Positions 47,574 through 59,796 are shown, counted from the stretch's first letter. The stretch: DNA of 64,000 nucleotides from Strongylocentrotus purpuratus (GCF_000002235.5 NW_022145594.1:17834412-17898411), one strand, 5' to 3'. A program made the numbers and translations. The notes: generated by a model not told the origin, from the letters alone.

Positions 47574-47757
47574 TTTTTGAGCGTCATGTAACGCCTGGCT
47601 GGAATGCTCCCCAGGGAGTGGAGATTGTGCACACATTGTATGCGGGCAAGCACTGAATCCAATGACCAGGGTAAAAGTATATTTTGTAAAGCGCGTAGAG
47701 ACATTTGAATTAAGCGCTTTATTAAAAAAAAAACAATAATAATAACAATAATAATAA
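47574..47757 (+). mobile_element. SINE 3' module inserted in the duplicated PRDM 3' end
   Basis: Contains GGAATGCTCCCCAGGGAGTGG and GTAAAGCGC...TTAAGCGCTTTATT with an AATAATA tail, matching 62965-63144. The uninterrupted flank (TGTAAAAT...AAACTTCTGCAC) is visible at 47950-47980. Confidence 0.75.
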
Positions 47758-47935
47758 TGAGTACGAGTACAAACTTCTGCACAAATTCTTGTCATCTTAA
47801 TATTCACTTTATATTGTTTCTAGCGGTTTGTTCAGTTCCCTTGTAAAGCCCGTGTGTGCCAGCATGGCGTACTAGGTAAACATTGAGCGAGAACGTCCTC
47901 CCGCATATTTCACATCTGAAAAGCTTCTCACCCAG
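47758..47935 (-). pseudogene. Duplicated last zinc finger and 3' end of the PRDM gene
   Basis: Reads (minus) GEKLFRCEICGRTFSLNVYL then VRHAGTH and the tail after it, closely matching the last finger at 48006-48130. It lies downstream of the gene's stop codon, so it is not translated from the predicted mRNA. The period is about 197 bp once the SINE is excluded. Confidence 0.8.
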
Positions 47936-48005
47936 AACGTCTCTAAGTGTAAAATAATACCAGTACCAGTGGAAACTTCTGCACAGATTCTAGTCACCTT
48001 AATAT

Positions 48006-51000
48006 TCACTTTTCATTGGTACTATCGGTTTGTTCAGTTCCTTTGTAAAGCCTGTGTGTGACAGCATGGCGCACTAGGTAAACGTTGAGCGAAAACGTCC
48101 TCCCGCATATTTCACAAGCGAAAGGTTTCTCACCCGTGTGTCTCACCATATGGGTCTGGAGGCCATGCTTGGAAGTGAAGGTTCTTTGACAAAGCTCGCA
48201 CGTGAAGTTTCTCACCCCTCGATGGCACCGCTCATGCTTCTTCAACGAGTGTAGTTCCAAGAACTTCTTGCCACATACCGTGCACTCGTTCTTCTTGACA
48301 TGATCCCTGTGCATCCTGTAGTTGTGCTCTGAGAGTCTCCTGGCCGTCCGGAACCACTTGAAGCATGGCTCGCATTTAAAGGGTTTGGTGCCTGTATGGT
48401 CCTCTTTGTGGTTGTTCTGTGCCTTCAACGAGCTGAAGGTCCGCGGGCATTGCTCACACTTGTAGGGACGGGAATCGACTTGCAGCACCAGATTTTTTTT
48501 TCTGTGGAACCGGCGAATGTGATGCAACAGGTCACATTTTTTGGCATAGCTCCTGTGACAGGTTTTGTACTTGCATTGAAAAGGACGTGGTGTTTCATAA
48601 TACCCAAACCTCCTTCCCAATCTATCTGACTCTTCTTGGGTATACCCGACTTTTTGTTCAGGTCTCCTCAGCTGTAAGTCAGATGTGGAAGCATTATGGT
48701 GATCTTCAATTCTAGTGGCACTGTCCACACTAGAATCTTCCTCTTGATCACATCCAGGATCTTCCTCCTCACTTATCCAACCTCCATTTTCATCATCCAT
48801 TCCAGAATGACGAGGCTCACAATGATCAGGCTCCTCTTCATCAGAGGCAACATCCTCGACCTGATAATCAGTGGAACCCTGCGGATGACTTTTCATAGCC
48901 CTCGACCTCTCCTCTGCTTCTGACTCTTCTCTCCTCCATTGCTCATCATCTCTCTTCCGCAGTGTGCAGACAGTCCGGTGCGCAACCATCTTCATTTTAC
49001 CATGCACTAGTTGTCTGCAAAGCCGACAAGTGTAATTTTCCCGACGCCCCTGGATATGGTGGGCATTGGTTAGATGCCGTGTGTAACTGGACGTGTAACG
49101 GTACTTGTTCTCGCAGAGGAAGCAGCTGTGCAAGCGCTCTGCATGGCCATTTCGATGCCTGATGTGCTCTTGGAACGACTTGCAGACCAGGCCACAAACT
49201 TCGCACTTAAACTCCTTGATTTGTGTTCGGTGGAAGAGCCGGTGGGAGTCCAACAAGCCCTCGTGGTTGAAACTCTTACCACAGGTGGGGCATACGTGGT
49301 CCCCACTACTTGGTGCAGGAGCCACTCGTCTAGGCAACACAGCAGCTTGCTTGCTGGTGCTAGTTCTTTTTGGAAGTGCCTGAGGTCCGTTGGTACTTCT
49401 TGAGGGATGCACATTGCTCTGGGGTAGAGTGCCTCCGGAGAGTCTCTCAACGTTCCGGACAGCGCCACCTTTATCGATCAAACTACTCTTGGAGGCAGCT
49501 CTTTCACGTGGCTGAGGTTCGTTGGTACTTCTTGAGGGATGCACATTGCCATGGGGTAGAGTGCCTCCGGAGAGTCTCTCAACGTTCCGGACAACGCCAC
49601 CTTTATCAATCAAACCACTCTTGGAGGCGGCTCCCTCACGTGTCCTTCGGACGACATCCTTTTTGTGGCAAACCTCCCTGGCAAAATGAGCAAGTTGATC
49701 AGAAGCAGTGCCGGTGGCGCCCTTGGCAGAATGACTAGAAGCAATATACTGTGGAGGCCGTTGCTTGGACGGTCCTTCCTTATGCTCATGAGTGAACATG
49801 ATGTGTCTCAGCATGCTCTTTGAGGTCTTGCACCTGGCTTTGCACACCTTGCACTCAAAGTCATCAGTATCTGGAAAGGGAGGGATACCACACCATGATT
49901 AGGCAATAAATGGTTGTCCTGAGTTCATGAAATGCAAGTTAAAAGTCAGTTTGAAGAAACGTCGTGATCTTTTAGATCTCTTATTGACCACATTGCGAGA
50001 CAAACAAATATCACTAGCGATATTATTTTCGATACTACATCCGCGATGAGTAATATATTTAGCATTAAGATGTCATTTGTTGATAATTCAAAGTACACAT
50101 CAAATGCGTTGTATGGACCAAAAATTCCTAGATCTCTAACTAGCTAGATCAACAAATATGAATCCAACATAAACAAATAAAGTGTTTGGTTTCAATTTCT
50201 AAAATACATCTTCTTCTTTTTCCTACCTTTTTGATAGTTCAGCTCCGACAATGCCATGTTGAATCCTATCTTCTTTCTGTATTCATCAGAGTAGAAGACC
50301 TTGAGTTCCGTACCGGGTTGGACGTTGTCCAGGGCTCTGAAGTAGATATCCCCATAGTGCTGGAAGGCCTCTAGGTTCTGTTCTTCTCTGGTCCTTGCAG
50401 GGTTGATGTGGTACAACCAGTTGTTGTGGATCTTGTTCTTACCGTCCAGGTAGAACCACACGACTCCTCGAAGGCACAGCTGCAAATAATCCAAAGGGAA
50501 CTTATAATGTACAATACTCAAAGAACTACTCATATAAAAGTGGATGAACCAGGGAAAAAATTAATATTTATTTTACGGGGGCTACCTTTTAAGCTTGCCT
50601 GCATAAAAATAACACTCTAAAATTTGTTTTGCATTGAACTCTATGCAAATTTTCGGGGGCTCTTTTGGGTATTTCGGGGGCAAATTTGCCCTGAGCCCCC
50701 GTGTATTTATTTCACTGGGATGAACTCAGCAGGTTCTTGCTGTGAAATCCTAACCCCTAAAGTTAAGCCTAATTTAACCTTAACTACTTGGTGGAGTATT
50801 ATGCACAGTGAGGTATTTTATGCACCTGAGTGGAGAGTGGCAAATGTAGATTAATGTCTTGCCAAAAGACATTAGTGCTATGCCTGGAGTCGAATCGCAA
50901 TCCATTTGATAAACAGATCAGCGATGTATCCACTACAACACTTCTACCATAACCTAAATGTTTACCATAAAACCTTACCCTTAAACTTAAAAGATAAAGT

Positions 51001-54000
51001 TAAGTTCTGGTCATGCGATTGCATTGTGAAAGAAACATTGTGGAATCGATTAGAAAAGGTTAATCATCTAGCATATAAGTTTGGGTGTGTACTGCAAGGT
51101 TTTAAAATCAGTTCAGCTCAAAAAGGTACTATATCCATTCAAGTTATGCATTGTAACTTGCAAACAGTTTGCAAAATTTTCGGTTCCAAAAAGTACTACA
51201 TCCAATTTCAGTTCCAAAAGGTACTACATCCAATTTCAGTTCCAAAAGGTACTACATCCACAAATTTTTTTAAAAACCTAACCATTATGAGCCAGAGCAA
51301 ATAACACTGAGTTCCTATAGGAAATAAATTTATTCAGATGGTCATTTATCAGCCAATACTTAACATATTCAATTGGTTTTCGACATTTGGACATTATTTT
51401 TTATCCTGTTTCGGAAAATGAAGAAAAAATTGAGAAATTCTAAAAATAGATTTTTGATGACGTCACACTTCACCATTCTATTAAGCAGCCAATCGATAGC
51501 GTGCTCGCGTGTACAAAGCACTATAACGGTAGCGTGCATGCGGCGTTATGGTAGGATATGAGTTAACTAACCTCCCATGTAGAACCTATATGTTTTCCTG
51601 CTGTCTCATTCAGAAGGGATCCGTTATAGGGGCCAAAGCACTGCCCCTTGTCGATGACCCGCCCGGTGTGGACTCCAGTGATGCGGCCGCCTCCTGCAGC
51701 AAACTTGTAGCTGAAGCCCTGGGGAAGATTGGCGGAGATGACCGGCTTCGGAATCGGCGGCTGAAGAGTACTACTGTTTCAAAGTAAAATAATAACCAAG
51801 GGCAGTGTATAATTTTGCTTACTGGAAAAGAGTCAAACAACTTTTAAAAATGCTCTTAAAGATACTATTTTCCTTTTGCAGCCAACATCAAATTCTGTTG
51901 AGCTTTGCAGGAATTATGAATATGCCAAGTATGTCCTTTCTCTGAAATAACATTAGCAGTGTCCTAGTATTCAAATTATGCAAGGAAACCTGTTTACCTT
52001 TTAGACTTCACTGTCAGACACCATTGAGTGACTGACATCTTTTTTTCTTTTGTGATAACATACATAAAATGAGCTGTAACAGGTACATGATCATTTGTCT
52101 TCATCAATAACCCACTACTTGAAATGGCCAAAATTAAACTGATTGAATCTTTTTGTGCGGCACCAAACATAATTATGACCATTCGGTAAAAGCGTCTAAA
52201 AATCAGACAATTACTTAGGTGATTGCAATCACTTAAGTCGATTCCACAACTATAATAAAATGGTCGTTATTTTCTCACTAAAAGCCATTTCCAAGCCCTT
52301 TTGTTTTGAGGGAAGTTCTAAATTAGTATTGTGTTTCAAATGCTGTTGGAATTTAACCTTTTCCATTTTTTGGCCTGCAAATGGGACATACAGTAGTACC
52401 TTTAATGGGCAAATCCGAACCATTTGTGAAGTTGAATTGAATAGAGAAAATTTAAACAAACTTAGCGGTGATAGTTTCATCAAAATCGAAAGAAAATTGA
52501 GAAAGTTATGGGATTTTAAAGATTTGCATACATGTACCAGTAATTTCATGGAACAGTGATATGTACAGTATCACATACATGTATGGGTAATTCCATACAT
52601 TAGTGACCCACTTTGTGACATTTTTGGTGTCCCTGTTACATAAGGAACCCTCACGTATTTGTGGCTCTGAGTAAAGACTTAAATCGTGGAGTATGATTGT
52701 TAAGTGATTCTAGGTATTAAGCTTGGAAATCACTTTACAATCTCACTTCAACAGTTTTCATAACACTACAGTCTATTGGGGGAAAGGAGTATGGTGAGTT
52801 AAAGGGAGTGGATCACCAGTTTCCATGTGCAGAAGGCCATAATTCGCTGACACCAGACTTGGTGGAAATACCATTAATGGGGATACAAATTTGCTCACAG
52901 CAAACCCATAGTCCAGTCAAGAATTACCCCCTAATCTCTCGGAGAGCTGAGAGTCTTCGGGCAAATCAAAGCATTACAATAAGGTCCAATGGTCATAAAA
53001 CTCAAGGCTAACCCTGGTGATTGACAACACCTGTTATTGGGTAAACACCCGAACGGTGTCGAATTCTCCATGAGAGCCGACTACTGAGTGAATTTAATTA
53101 ACACTGGGGTGATCCTTGTACTGGATTGAAACTATCACGATATGGAGGGCAAGTAGTTGCACCGTATGCCATAAAGTTCAGCAATTGTGAAGAAATGTTT
53201 ACTCTACCTGGGTGCAATGGCATTGTGGGATTGCTTCTCAGATAAAGGTCGTCTCTGGGTCATGTATGGGTAGGAGTCATCATCAGAGGGGGTAGGTGAT
53301 ACAGATTGTATCCCTTGGACTGTAAAAAGAAAGAAGCAACAACAACAACAAAAATCAATGGAGTAAAAATACTAGTATTTTCAAAAATATACAATTATAC
53401 TGTAAACGATGATGATAATGGTGATGACAATAGTAACATTATAATAATAATAGCAATTATATATTAAATGACACTACTACTACTGCTCTACTTTCTACTA
53501 CTAATTCTACTAATACTGCTATTGCTACACTATTACTACTACTACTACAACAACTACTAGCACTACTACTTAAGATGATGATGATAGTACTAGTTACGTT
53601 TACATTGTGCTCATGTTCCATGCTAGAAGATGCTTTCAAAGTGTAACATCCCTGGCTTAAGCCAACCTGTCTTTTAAAGCCTATCTGCACTAGTTTGGCC
53701 AAGAGGGAAAAGACCTCCCTGCGTGGTCACTGGCAGGTGGTTTTCTCATCATATCAGCTCTCAATTAACAGAAGAAAAAGGGGACCATGGGGCATCACTG
53801 GGAACCACTTAGGCATTGTTGGCTATATAGAGGGAGCAAGTAGCTACAAGTAGTACAGTTGGGTTTTAAAGCCTATCTGCGCTAGTTTGGCCAGGAGGGA
53901 AAAGACCTCCCTGCGTGGTCACGGACAGGTGGTTTTCTCATCATATCAGCTCTCAATTAACATAAGAAAAAGGGGACCTTGGGGCATTAACGGGTACCAC

Positions 54001-55816
54001 TTAGGCATTGTTGGCTGTATAGAGGGCGCAAGTAGCTACAAGTTGTGCAGTCCCGCTTTGAGGCACTGAAACAATTACTTCCTATACGGTCTCAACTTTG
54101 GAAATTTGGTTGAGTGACAAAATGTAGATACAGTACTTCACTCTAAATTGACAGCATCGATGCAGCTAGACAGAAATAGCAAACAACAGCTGTGGAACAT
54201 CGGCAATTTGAGAGAAGAACTGATTCCCCGTCACACCCCAGGCCCCCCCCCCCCCCACTCAGTGTTATTTAGGGTACGCATACATGTATGCTTGTTCCCT
54301 TTTTTTGAAAGCACCCCCTTTCTGAGGACTGCCAACATTTCCGAACCCCTCTTTCGCGGGCATTTTGCGGGCTTTTCCTGCCTTGGAGACCTCCTAAATC
54401 ATGAGAAATGCTCAATGTACCCCCCTAAATTTGGAATCATTTTTCAGGAGTCCAAAGAGATGAGAGAAAAAAAGAAAAACACACCCTTTTTAGAGAAATC
54501 TCCGGGTGAAAAGTTAATACACCCCTTTTTTTACAATCCTCGGGCCAGACTTTGTCGCACGAAAAGTACCCCTTTACCGGACATTTTGGTAACACGCATG
54601 GGGTCCGTCTGTTCTCAGAGTGGAGGCCGGGGTCACACCACAACGACACTGAACAAATTGTTACATCACATCGACAGGTCAAACGTCAATTGATTCTAAA
54701 TCAGTTTAAAGTCAATTTTACAGTGTGACCGAGGTATGCCATGCAATCTATGTTGATAAAAGCCCAATAATAAAAAAAGGAAGAAGGGATGCACTACTAT
54801 AAATTGATGGGAATGATTCACACGAAACTAGGCGTTGTGGCGTGCGCCTCTAACGATGGAAGTTACAGACTGATTCAGCCTAGGACGCAGGTTCGAAACT
54901 GAGTCACGTCTTTCGGATGGTGACGCTTTAAAGGTCGGTTCCCAGACGCAAATAATCATATCTGATTGATACACGTCTGTAAAAACCAAATGCACACCCA
55001 CATGAACATGCAACATGGGTTACCTTGCATTACATTCTTAGGATGTCATTGACGTCTTCTTGATCATCATCTTCCTCTCCCTCTTCTTCTTCCTCTTCCT
55101 TCTCCCCCTCCTCCCTCTCCTCCTCATCCTTCTCCCCCACCTTCTCCTTCTCAAAAAAGGCCAATAATCAAAAGAGAAGAAGGGATACACTCACATAAAT
55201 TTATAGGAATGATTCACACGAACATATGTTACCTTGCATTACATTTCTTAGGATGTCATTGACATCTTCTTGGTCATCATCGCCCTCTCCCTTTTCCTCT
55301 TCCTCTTTTTTCTGCCCTTCCTCTTTTTTCTCCCTCTTCTCTTCTTTCTTCCCCTCCCCCCTCTCCTCCTCATCCTTCTCCCCACCCTCTCCTTCTCAGA
55401 AAAGGCCAATAATCAAAAGAGAAGAAGGGATACACTCACATAAATTTATGGGAATGATTCACACGTGGGTTACCTTGCATTACATTTCTTAGGATGTCAT
55501 CGACATCTTCTTGGTCATCATCCCCCTCTTCCCCTTCCTCTTCTTTCCCCCTCATGGTCATCTCCTCCTCCTTCTCCCCCTCCATCTCCTGCTCATAGAA
55601 CGGCAGCACATTAAGACGAGAGAGGCTGGCTTCCCCGCTATGAACCAGGTTGTCCATGAGGTCTTCCGAAGTGGTACCACCCGGTATGGCGAAGACATCG
55701 TTGGTTACACCTGGTCCTCCCGAGTGGATCACTATGTATTGGTCCTGTTCCTGGTCTTGTACCTGTGATTGCTGGCCCAGGTTCTGGTTAGGATGGACCC
55801 AGTCGTTGTAGTCCAT
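48006..55816 (-). CDS. PRDM-family protein: PR/SET domain plus C2H2 zinc fingers
   Basis: Five exons with agreeing phases: 55816-55474, 53319-53208, 51773-51572, 50479-50227 and 49870-48006, giving 924 aa. All have GT/AG borders (AAG/GTAACC, CAG/GTAGAG, GAG/GTTAGT, AAG/GTAGGA). Exon 1 starts MDYNDWVHPNQN and ends in an acidic stretch. Exons 3-4 encode a PR/SET domain (about residues 163-292): ANLPQGFSYKF, GQCFGPYNGS, then NPARTREEQNLEAFQ and FYSDEY, closest in style to PRDM9/7. SET-type domains methylate histone lysines; the WYGDEY-type tyrosine is kept as FYSDEY. Exon 5 carries eleven C2H2-type fingers, the fifth C2HC and the sixth CX4C. No KRAB or SSXRD domain is visible, so orthology to PRDM9 is not claimed. 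Probably a nuclear DNA-binding regulator. Confidence 0.85.
49405..49660 (-). repeat. 132-bp tandem duplication in the zinc-finger exon
   Basis: Two in-frame copies of a 44-residue linker segment (SLIDKGG-V-RNVERLSGGTLP...VHPSRSTN). The shared CGCCACCTTTATC lies at 49463 and 49595. The segment lies between the first finger and the main finger cluster. Confidence 0.9.
50780..50965 (-). mobile_element. Degraded tRNA-type SINE fragment
   Basis: Contains GGCAAATGTAGATTAATGTCTTGCCAAAAGACATTAGTGCT and then GTATCCACT, the reverse complement of a tRNA-derived SINE head as at 61860-62127. Lies in intron 3 of the PRDM gene. Confidence 0.55.
50991..51108 (-). mobile_element. Truncated family-A TTAA MITE
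   Basis: Begins after TTAA (50987-50990) with AAGATAAAGTTAAGTTCTGG and matches the inverted right end of 14179-14529. Confidence 0.65.
51860..52401 (-). mobile_element. TTAA MITE family C, copy 1
   Basis: 542 bp between TTAA at 51856-51859 and 52402-52405. Ends AGATACTATTTTCC and GGACATACAGTAGTACCT are inverted repeats. Full-length inverted counterpart of 56729-57274. In an intron of the PRDM gene. Confidence 0.82.
52735..53100 (+). repeat. Dispersed repeat, related to 63690-63940
   Basis: Shares GTGCAGAAGGCCATAATT, GAATTACCCCCTAATCTCTC and TGTCGAATTCTCCATGAGAG-like words with 63725-63935. No coding sense. An intronic part of the PRDM gene. Confidence 0.6.
53455..53580. repeat. Trinucleotide-rich (TAC/CTA)n microsatellite
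   Basis: Imperfect ACTACTACT/TACTACTGC tract, bordered on the left by ATAATAATA. Intronic. Confidence 0.8.
53675..54060 (+). repeat. Dispersed 180-bp repeat, two tandem copies
   Basis: TTTTAAAGCCTATCTGC(A/G)CTA starts copies at about 53673 and 53866, each continuing through GGTCACNGNCAGGTGG to AGGGNGCAAGTAGCTACAAG. Related to 47270-47450 and 60968-61135. Confidence 0.8.
54240..54622 (+). repeat. Dispersed repeat, copy 2 (also 10396-10762)
   Basis: Same start (poly-C, ACTCAGTGTTATTTAGGGTA) and same end as the copy at 10396. A small element with GGGGTCACAC / GTGTGACCGAGG inverted ends follows at 54623-54735. Confidence 0.75.
54822..55020 (+). mobile_element. tRNA-derived SINE fragment
   Basis: GGTTCGAAACT at about 54892 resembles a B box, followed by ACGTCTTTCGGATGGTGACG and a tail region also found at 57575-57660. 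Intronic. Confidence 0.5.
55022..55430 (-). repeat. Two extra tandem copies of the acidic exon-1 end
   Basis: The exon-1 end encoding (minus) DDDQEDV(N/D)DILRNVMQ with its GTAAC donor occurs at 55474, about 55232 and about 55024. Each copy is followed upstream by an acidic Glu/Lys-rich stretch and by shared intron sequence (CAATAATCAAAAGAGAAGAAGGG). The two downstream copies could be alternative exons or dead duplicates. Confidence 0.8.
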
Positions 55817-55922
55817 TTTTCCTCAAATCTATCGTAAGAAAATCACAAATACATGAATCTATAAAACAAGTTTTGAGGAGCAACATCAGACACTGACTAA
55901 AGATCTGATTATTTCAAATTAA

Positions 55923-56462
55923 AGGAAACCAAAACCTTCATACTAAGTTACTTTTAAAGTAAAGTTTAAGATATTTGAAAAATATCAGTGAAAATTTGAA
56001 CAAAATCGGGCAAGGAATAAGGAAGTAAGAGCTTTTTGAAATTACTAGTCACTAGAGGGCGGTATTCAATTTGATGTCATCATCTGTGGACAACTCTCCA
56101 TGCCTTTTGTACATAAAATTTCATGTTTTTCCTTCTGTCTTGTGATTGAGATAATGTACTCCCCTGAAAGCAAGATATAGGCTGCAAAATGATATTCTAC
56201 TTCACATGTTATGAAGTCGGATCAAGAACACAAATAAATACGAAGAAAACAACAAAATTGTGAATTTTTATGTACAAAATGCATGGAGAATTGTTCACAG
56301 ATGATGTCATCAAATTGAATACCGCCCTCTAGTGACTAGTCATTTCAAAAAGCTCTAACTTTCTTATTCCTTGCCCGATTTTCTTCAAATTTTCACCGAT
56401 TTTATTCAAATCTTTTAAACTTTACAATAAAAGTAACTTAGTATGAAAGTTTTGGTTTCCCT
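55923..56462. mobile_element. TTAA MITE family D with about 200-bp inverted arms
   Basis: 540 bp between TTAA at 55919-55922 and 56463-56466. Ends AGGAAACCAAAACC and GGTTTTGGTTTCCCT. The arms match inversely for about 200 bp, including CTAGTCACTAGAGGGCGGTA. It ends about 100 bp upstream of the PRDM start codon. Confidence 0.85.
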
Positions 56463-56728
56463 TTAAACATGATATTTGTAGTCACATTTGTATAGCGCTC
56501 CTTACTACCTTTTAATCGCTTCACATTGTAATTATTATCCTGATCAGTGGACTTGCACACCATAGTGGACACGTTCCGCTTCCTTTGGGAGTTAATGTCG
56601 TTCCTCTCCTGAGCCCTCAATTACCAACTATTTGATTCACCTCCTATCACATCCACATTGATGAAATTCACGGTGCATGCATGATTATTCAATTTTTTTC
56701 GAAAGCAGAAGTTTTTAAGTTAGCTTAA

Positions 56729-57274
56729 AGGTACTATGTCTCATTTGCAGGCCAAAAAAATGAAAAGGTTAAATTCCAACAGCATTTGAAAGATAATACT
56801 AATTTAGAACTTCCCTAAAAAAGGTGGGGCTTGAAAATGTCTTCAAGTGGGAAAATAACGACTATTACTTGTCAAATCGACTTAGGAGCTATAGAGCCAA
56901 TAAGTAATAGTCTTGATTTTCAGACCATTAAATACCGAATGTTCATACGTTTTATGCTGGGCAAAGATTCAATCAGTTTAATTTTGACCATCACAAGAAG
57001 TGGGTTATTGACGTAGACAAATGCTCATGTACCCTTTACAGCTCATGTTACATGTATGTATGTTATTACCAAAGAGGAAGAAAAGGCCAGTCCGTCACTC
57101 AATAGTGTCTGGCAGTGAAGTCTAGCAAGTAAACAGGTTTCCTTGCATAATTTGAATATTAGGACACTGCTAACGTTTAAACTTCACAGATATCATAGGA
57201 CATACATGACATATTCATAATTCCTGCAAAGTTCTACAGAATTTGAGGTGGGTCGCAAAAGGGACATAGTACCT
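56729..57274 (+). mobile_element. TTAA MITE family C, copy 2
   Basis: 546 bp between TTAA at 56725-56728 and 57275-57278, with ends AGGTACTATGTC and GACATAGTACCT. Inverted counterpart of 51860-52401. Confidence 0.85.
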
Positions 57275-57278
57275 TTAA

Positions 57279-59796
57279 GGGGCTAAATTTTCTACTGCTT
57301 ATAAATACATTCACAGGGGCAAAGAAGCAAAGTTTTCTGTGATTTTTGTTCTTTCTGCTCATGAATAATGATTAATTCCTAGAATTCTGAATTAAAAGAG
57401 ATCATACAAACACATCTAACACTAACAGGAGCTAGACGATTGATGTACTGCTCAATACATGCAGGCTCTGACTTGACTTGACATTTCATGAATAAACTTC
57501 TAAAATAAAACTAAGCTAAGGACTTAAGGTCAAGTAACGTATTAACGCGATCACATGCATTCAGAAATTAGAGGTAAGCTACGTCTTTCGGATAGTGGCG
57601 CTAAGGTCAGTCCCCAGGCCCAGATCTAAATAATCATATGTCATTGATTTTTTTTTTTAAATCTCCTTATAATTCAATTCCTCTCTTATTCTGACGTCTA
57701 ACGCAAAATACACTCCCAAATTTTAGGTACCGGTATGTTACAATGTGTGCGCTTTCCCCATGAAGGTTTCTGCCATGGGGCTGTTACCGGTATGCACTAT
57801 TGGAGACCATTTGGATAGCCTACGCAAATGTGATATTTTGATTAGCTGGTTAGATTTTTACTTCATGATTTCTATTGGATGAGAAGAATGAAACTGTTAT
57901 CCTTCATTTCATACTAAACTTTCTATGATTTATTTTTTCGGCAGTTTGTTTTGCTGCACTGTTTCACAAGCCGTGTTTAGTGCCATTCTGTACCCTGACC
58001 CCGACTACAGGATTTGAAAAAGGGTATCTAGGATGATTGGATAACATGTGAATTTGTTTATGGTGAAATTTCAGCAAAATCTATGGATGAGAAATGTTTT
58101 TTTGGATGAGGAATGTGAAAATGTCATGCAAAAATGACGGCCCAATTAGCGGTTTTCGCGTATTTACATGAACATACATTTTTTGGCGATTTTTGTAATG
58201 AAATAGAATCTTTCGGTCACATTTGAGATCACAACTTTTGTTTTAAAAACAAAGGAAAACAAAGCAATTAAATACATGATTTCCGGGCATTTAAAATTGG
58301 CATAACTTTCTTATTACTGGGGCTATTAGGATGAATGAGGCATCAAATTATCTTCATCACCATGAAGCGGCACTTAACTGGAAGAAGAAGGAAGAAGAAA
58401 TAAAAGGTCTTATCAAGCTTTGTTTGATGGCATAAAGCAAGAGCTTACATTTTGAGATTTAATTTTTTTTTGTAACATCCCTACAAATTTCTTTAACCAC
58501 ATTCCAGAAGGGAAGTTTTTCTGAATTGTCTGTTTATCCCCAATTTCATAATATTAGTTTAGACCTAACTTTAGAGGTCTACACACATTAACCCGTAATT
58601 AACATTAACATTAACCTGTAAGGCCGTAACCACTTATTTTCTTAAATAACGTATAGATTATTGATGCACTTCTGTAAAAACCCAACCGCACACACACACA
58701 CACACACACTTGCTTTGGCATTGATTTTATAATGTCAACAAAAAAAAGACAACATGACACAAAACTTCAAAAGACAAAATCAATGCATTGCAGTGCACAG
58801 CCCCAATTTCTGGTGAAAATGACTCTATTCTCGCTCAGATTTTTATCAAATTGCTGGCATATTTACTATTTAGAATATAAGGAATAATATCGAATCGGGA
58901 ACTTACAGCAATACACAAGAAAATCCTTGTCAACTTCAAATCAAATGTTAGCTTCAGTATACACAGCTCACAGCTCACACTCATGCACTCACAGCTCAGT
59001 GCACGGTCACAGACATGACATAGGCCTCCCCATCATACAACCTAGCACGAATGTATACGTATGGGACCATTCGCGTACATAGCCTACACGGAAATTCAAT
59101 GAACTTCAATTTCCCTTCCTCCGTCCTGGAAAACTGATACAATCAACAGATAAATGGGTAAGAAAGAAGAAATATCTGATAGAAAAACTGAACATTGAAT
59201 TTTTATTACCTGTCACAGCCTTTTTTAGAGTGAGTATGGAGCAATGAACTGAAATTTAAGAGGTGTTTTTGACGAGCTAAACAAAGGCAGAGCTGTGTAC
59301 GTGGGCCGTGCATGGGGGGAGGGAGCTGAGCTGAGTTACCAGACGATATCTAGCCGAGGCCGAGCCCGGTCGAGGTCCGGTGATGGCGCATGATGGAGAG
59401 GGCTAGGAGGACTAGATCTAGGGGCGCTAGTTCAGAAGTCTATCCAAACTTTCACCCGTAGCTCCGGCGTGGAGATATCCTACTAAAACATACCCAGAAT
59501 GAAGCAAATAGGCCTAGATTCTTCTAGGTCTAGTATCTACATCAAATAAATGTCCAAATAATGGTCATTATTTGAAAAATTGATGTTTTTTACCTGGCTT
59601 TGTGTCAATTTTCACATCTTTTTCAGAGTATTTTTTTCCTAAAAATGAAGACTTAGATCTATAAAATCTATGCACTTTCTCACGGGATTCACGGCAATAC
59701 AATTGCATACCGTACCGAAGGTGGGGTACGGGCGCGTGCGTTTGTTCAGTTAGCGACAGTAAACTAAGATTACAGTCGCTAACATAATCGTGTGTG
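57279..59796. other. Intergenic space between the head-to-head genes
   Basis: No coding exon seen. Contains a SINE-like fragment (57575-57660), a (CA)n run at 58688-58709, and a GC/CpG-richer patch at 59330-59480 that could hold promoters or untranslated exons of either neighbour. Confidence 0.45.

Noticed and set aside
48396..49738. Several plus-strand frames of 60-122 codons
   Set aside because: Antisense shadows of the zinc-finger exon.
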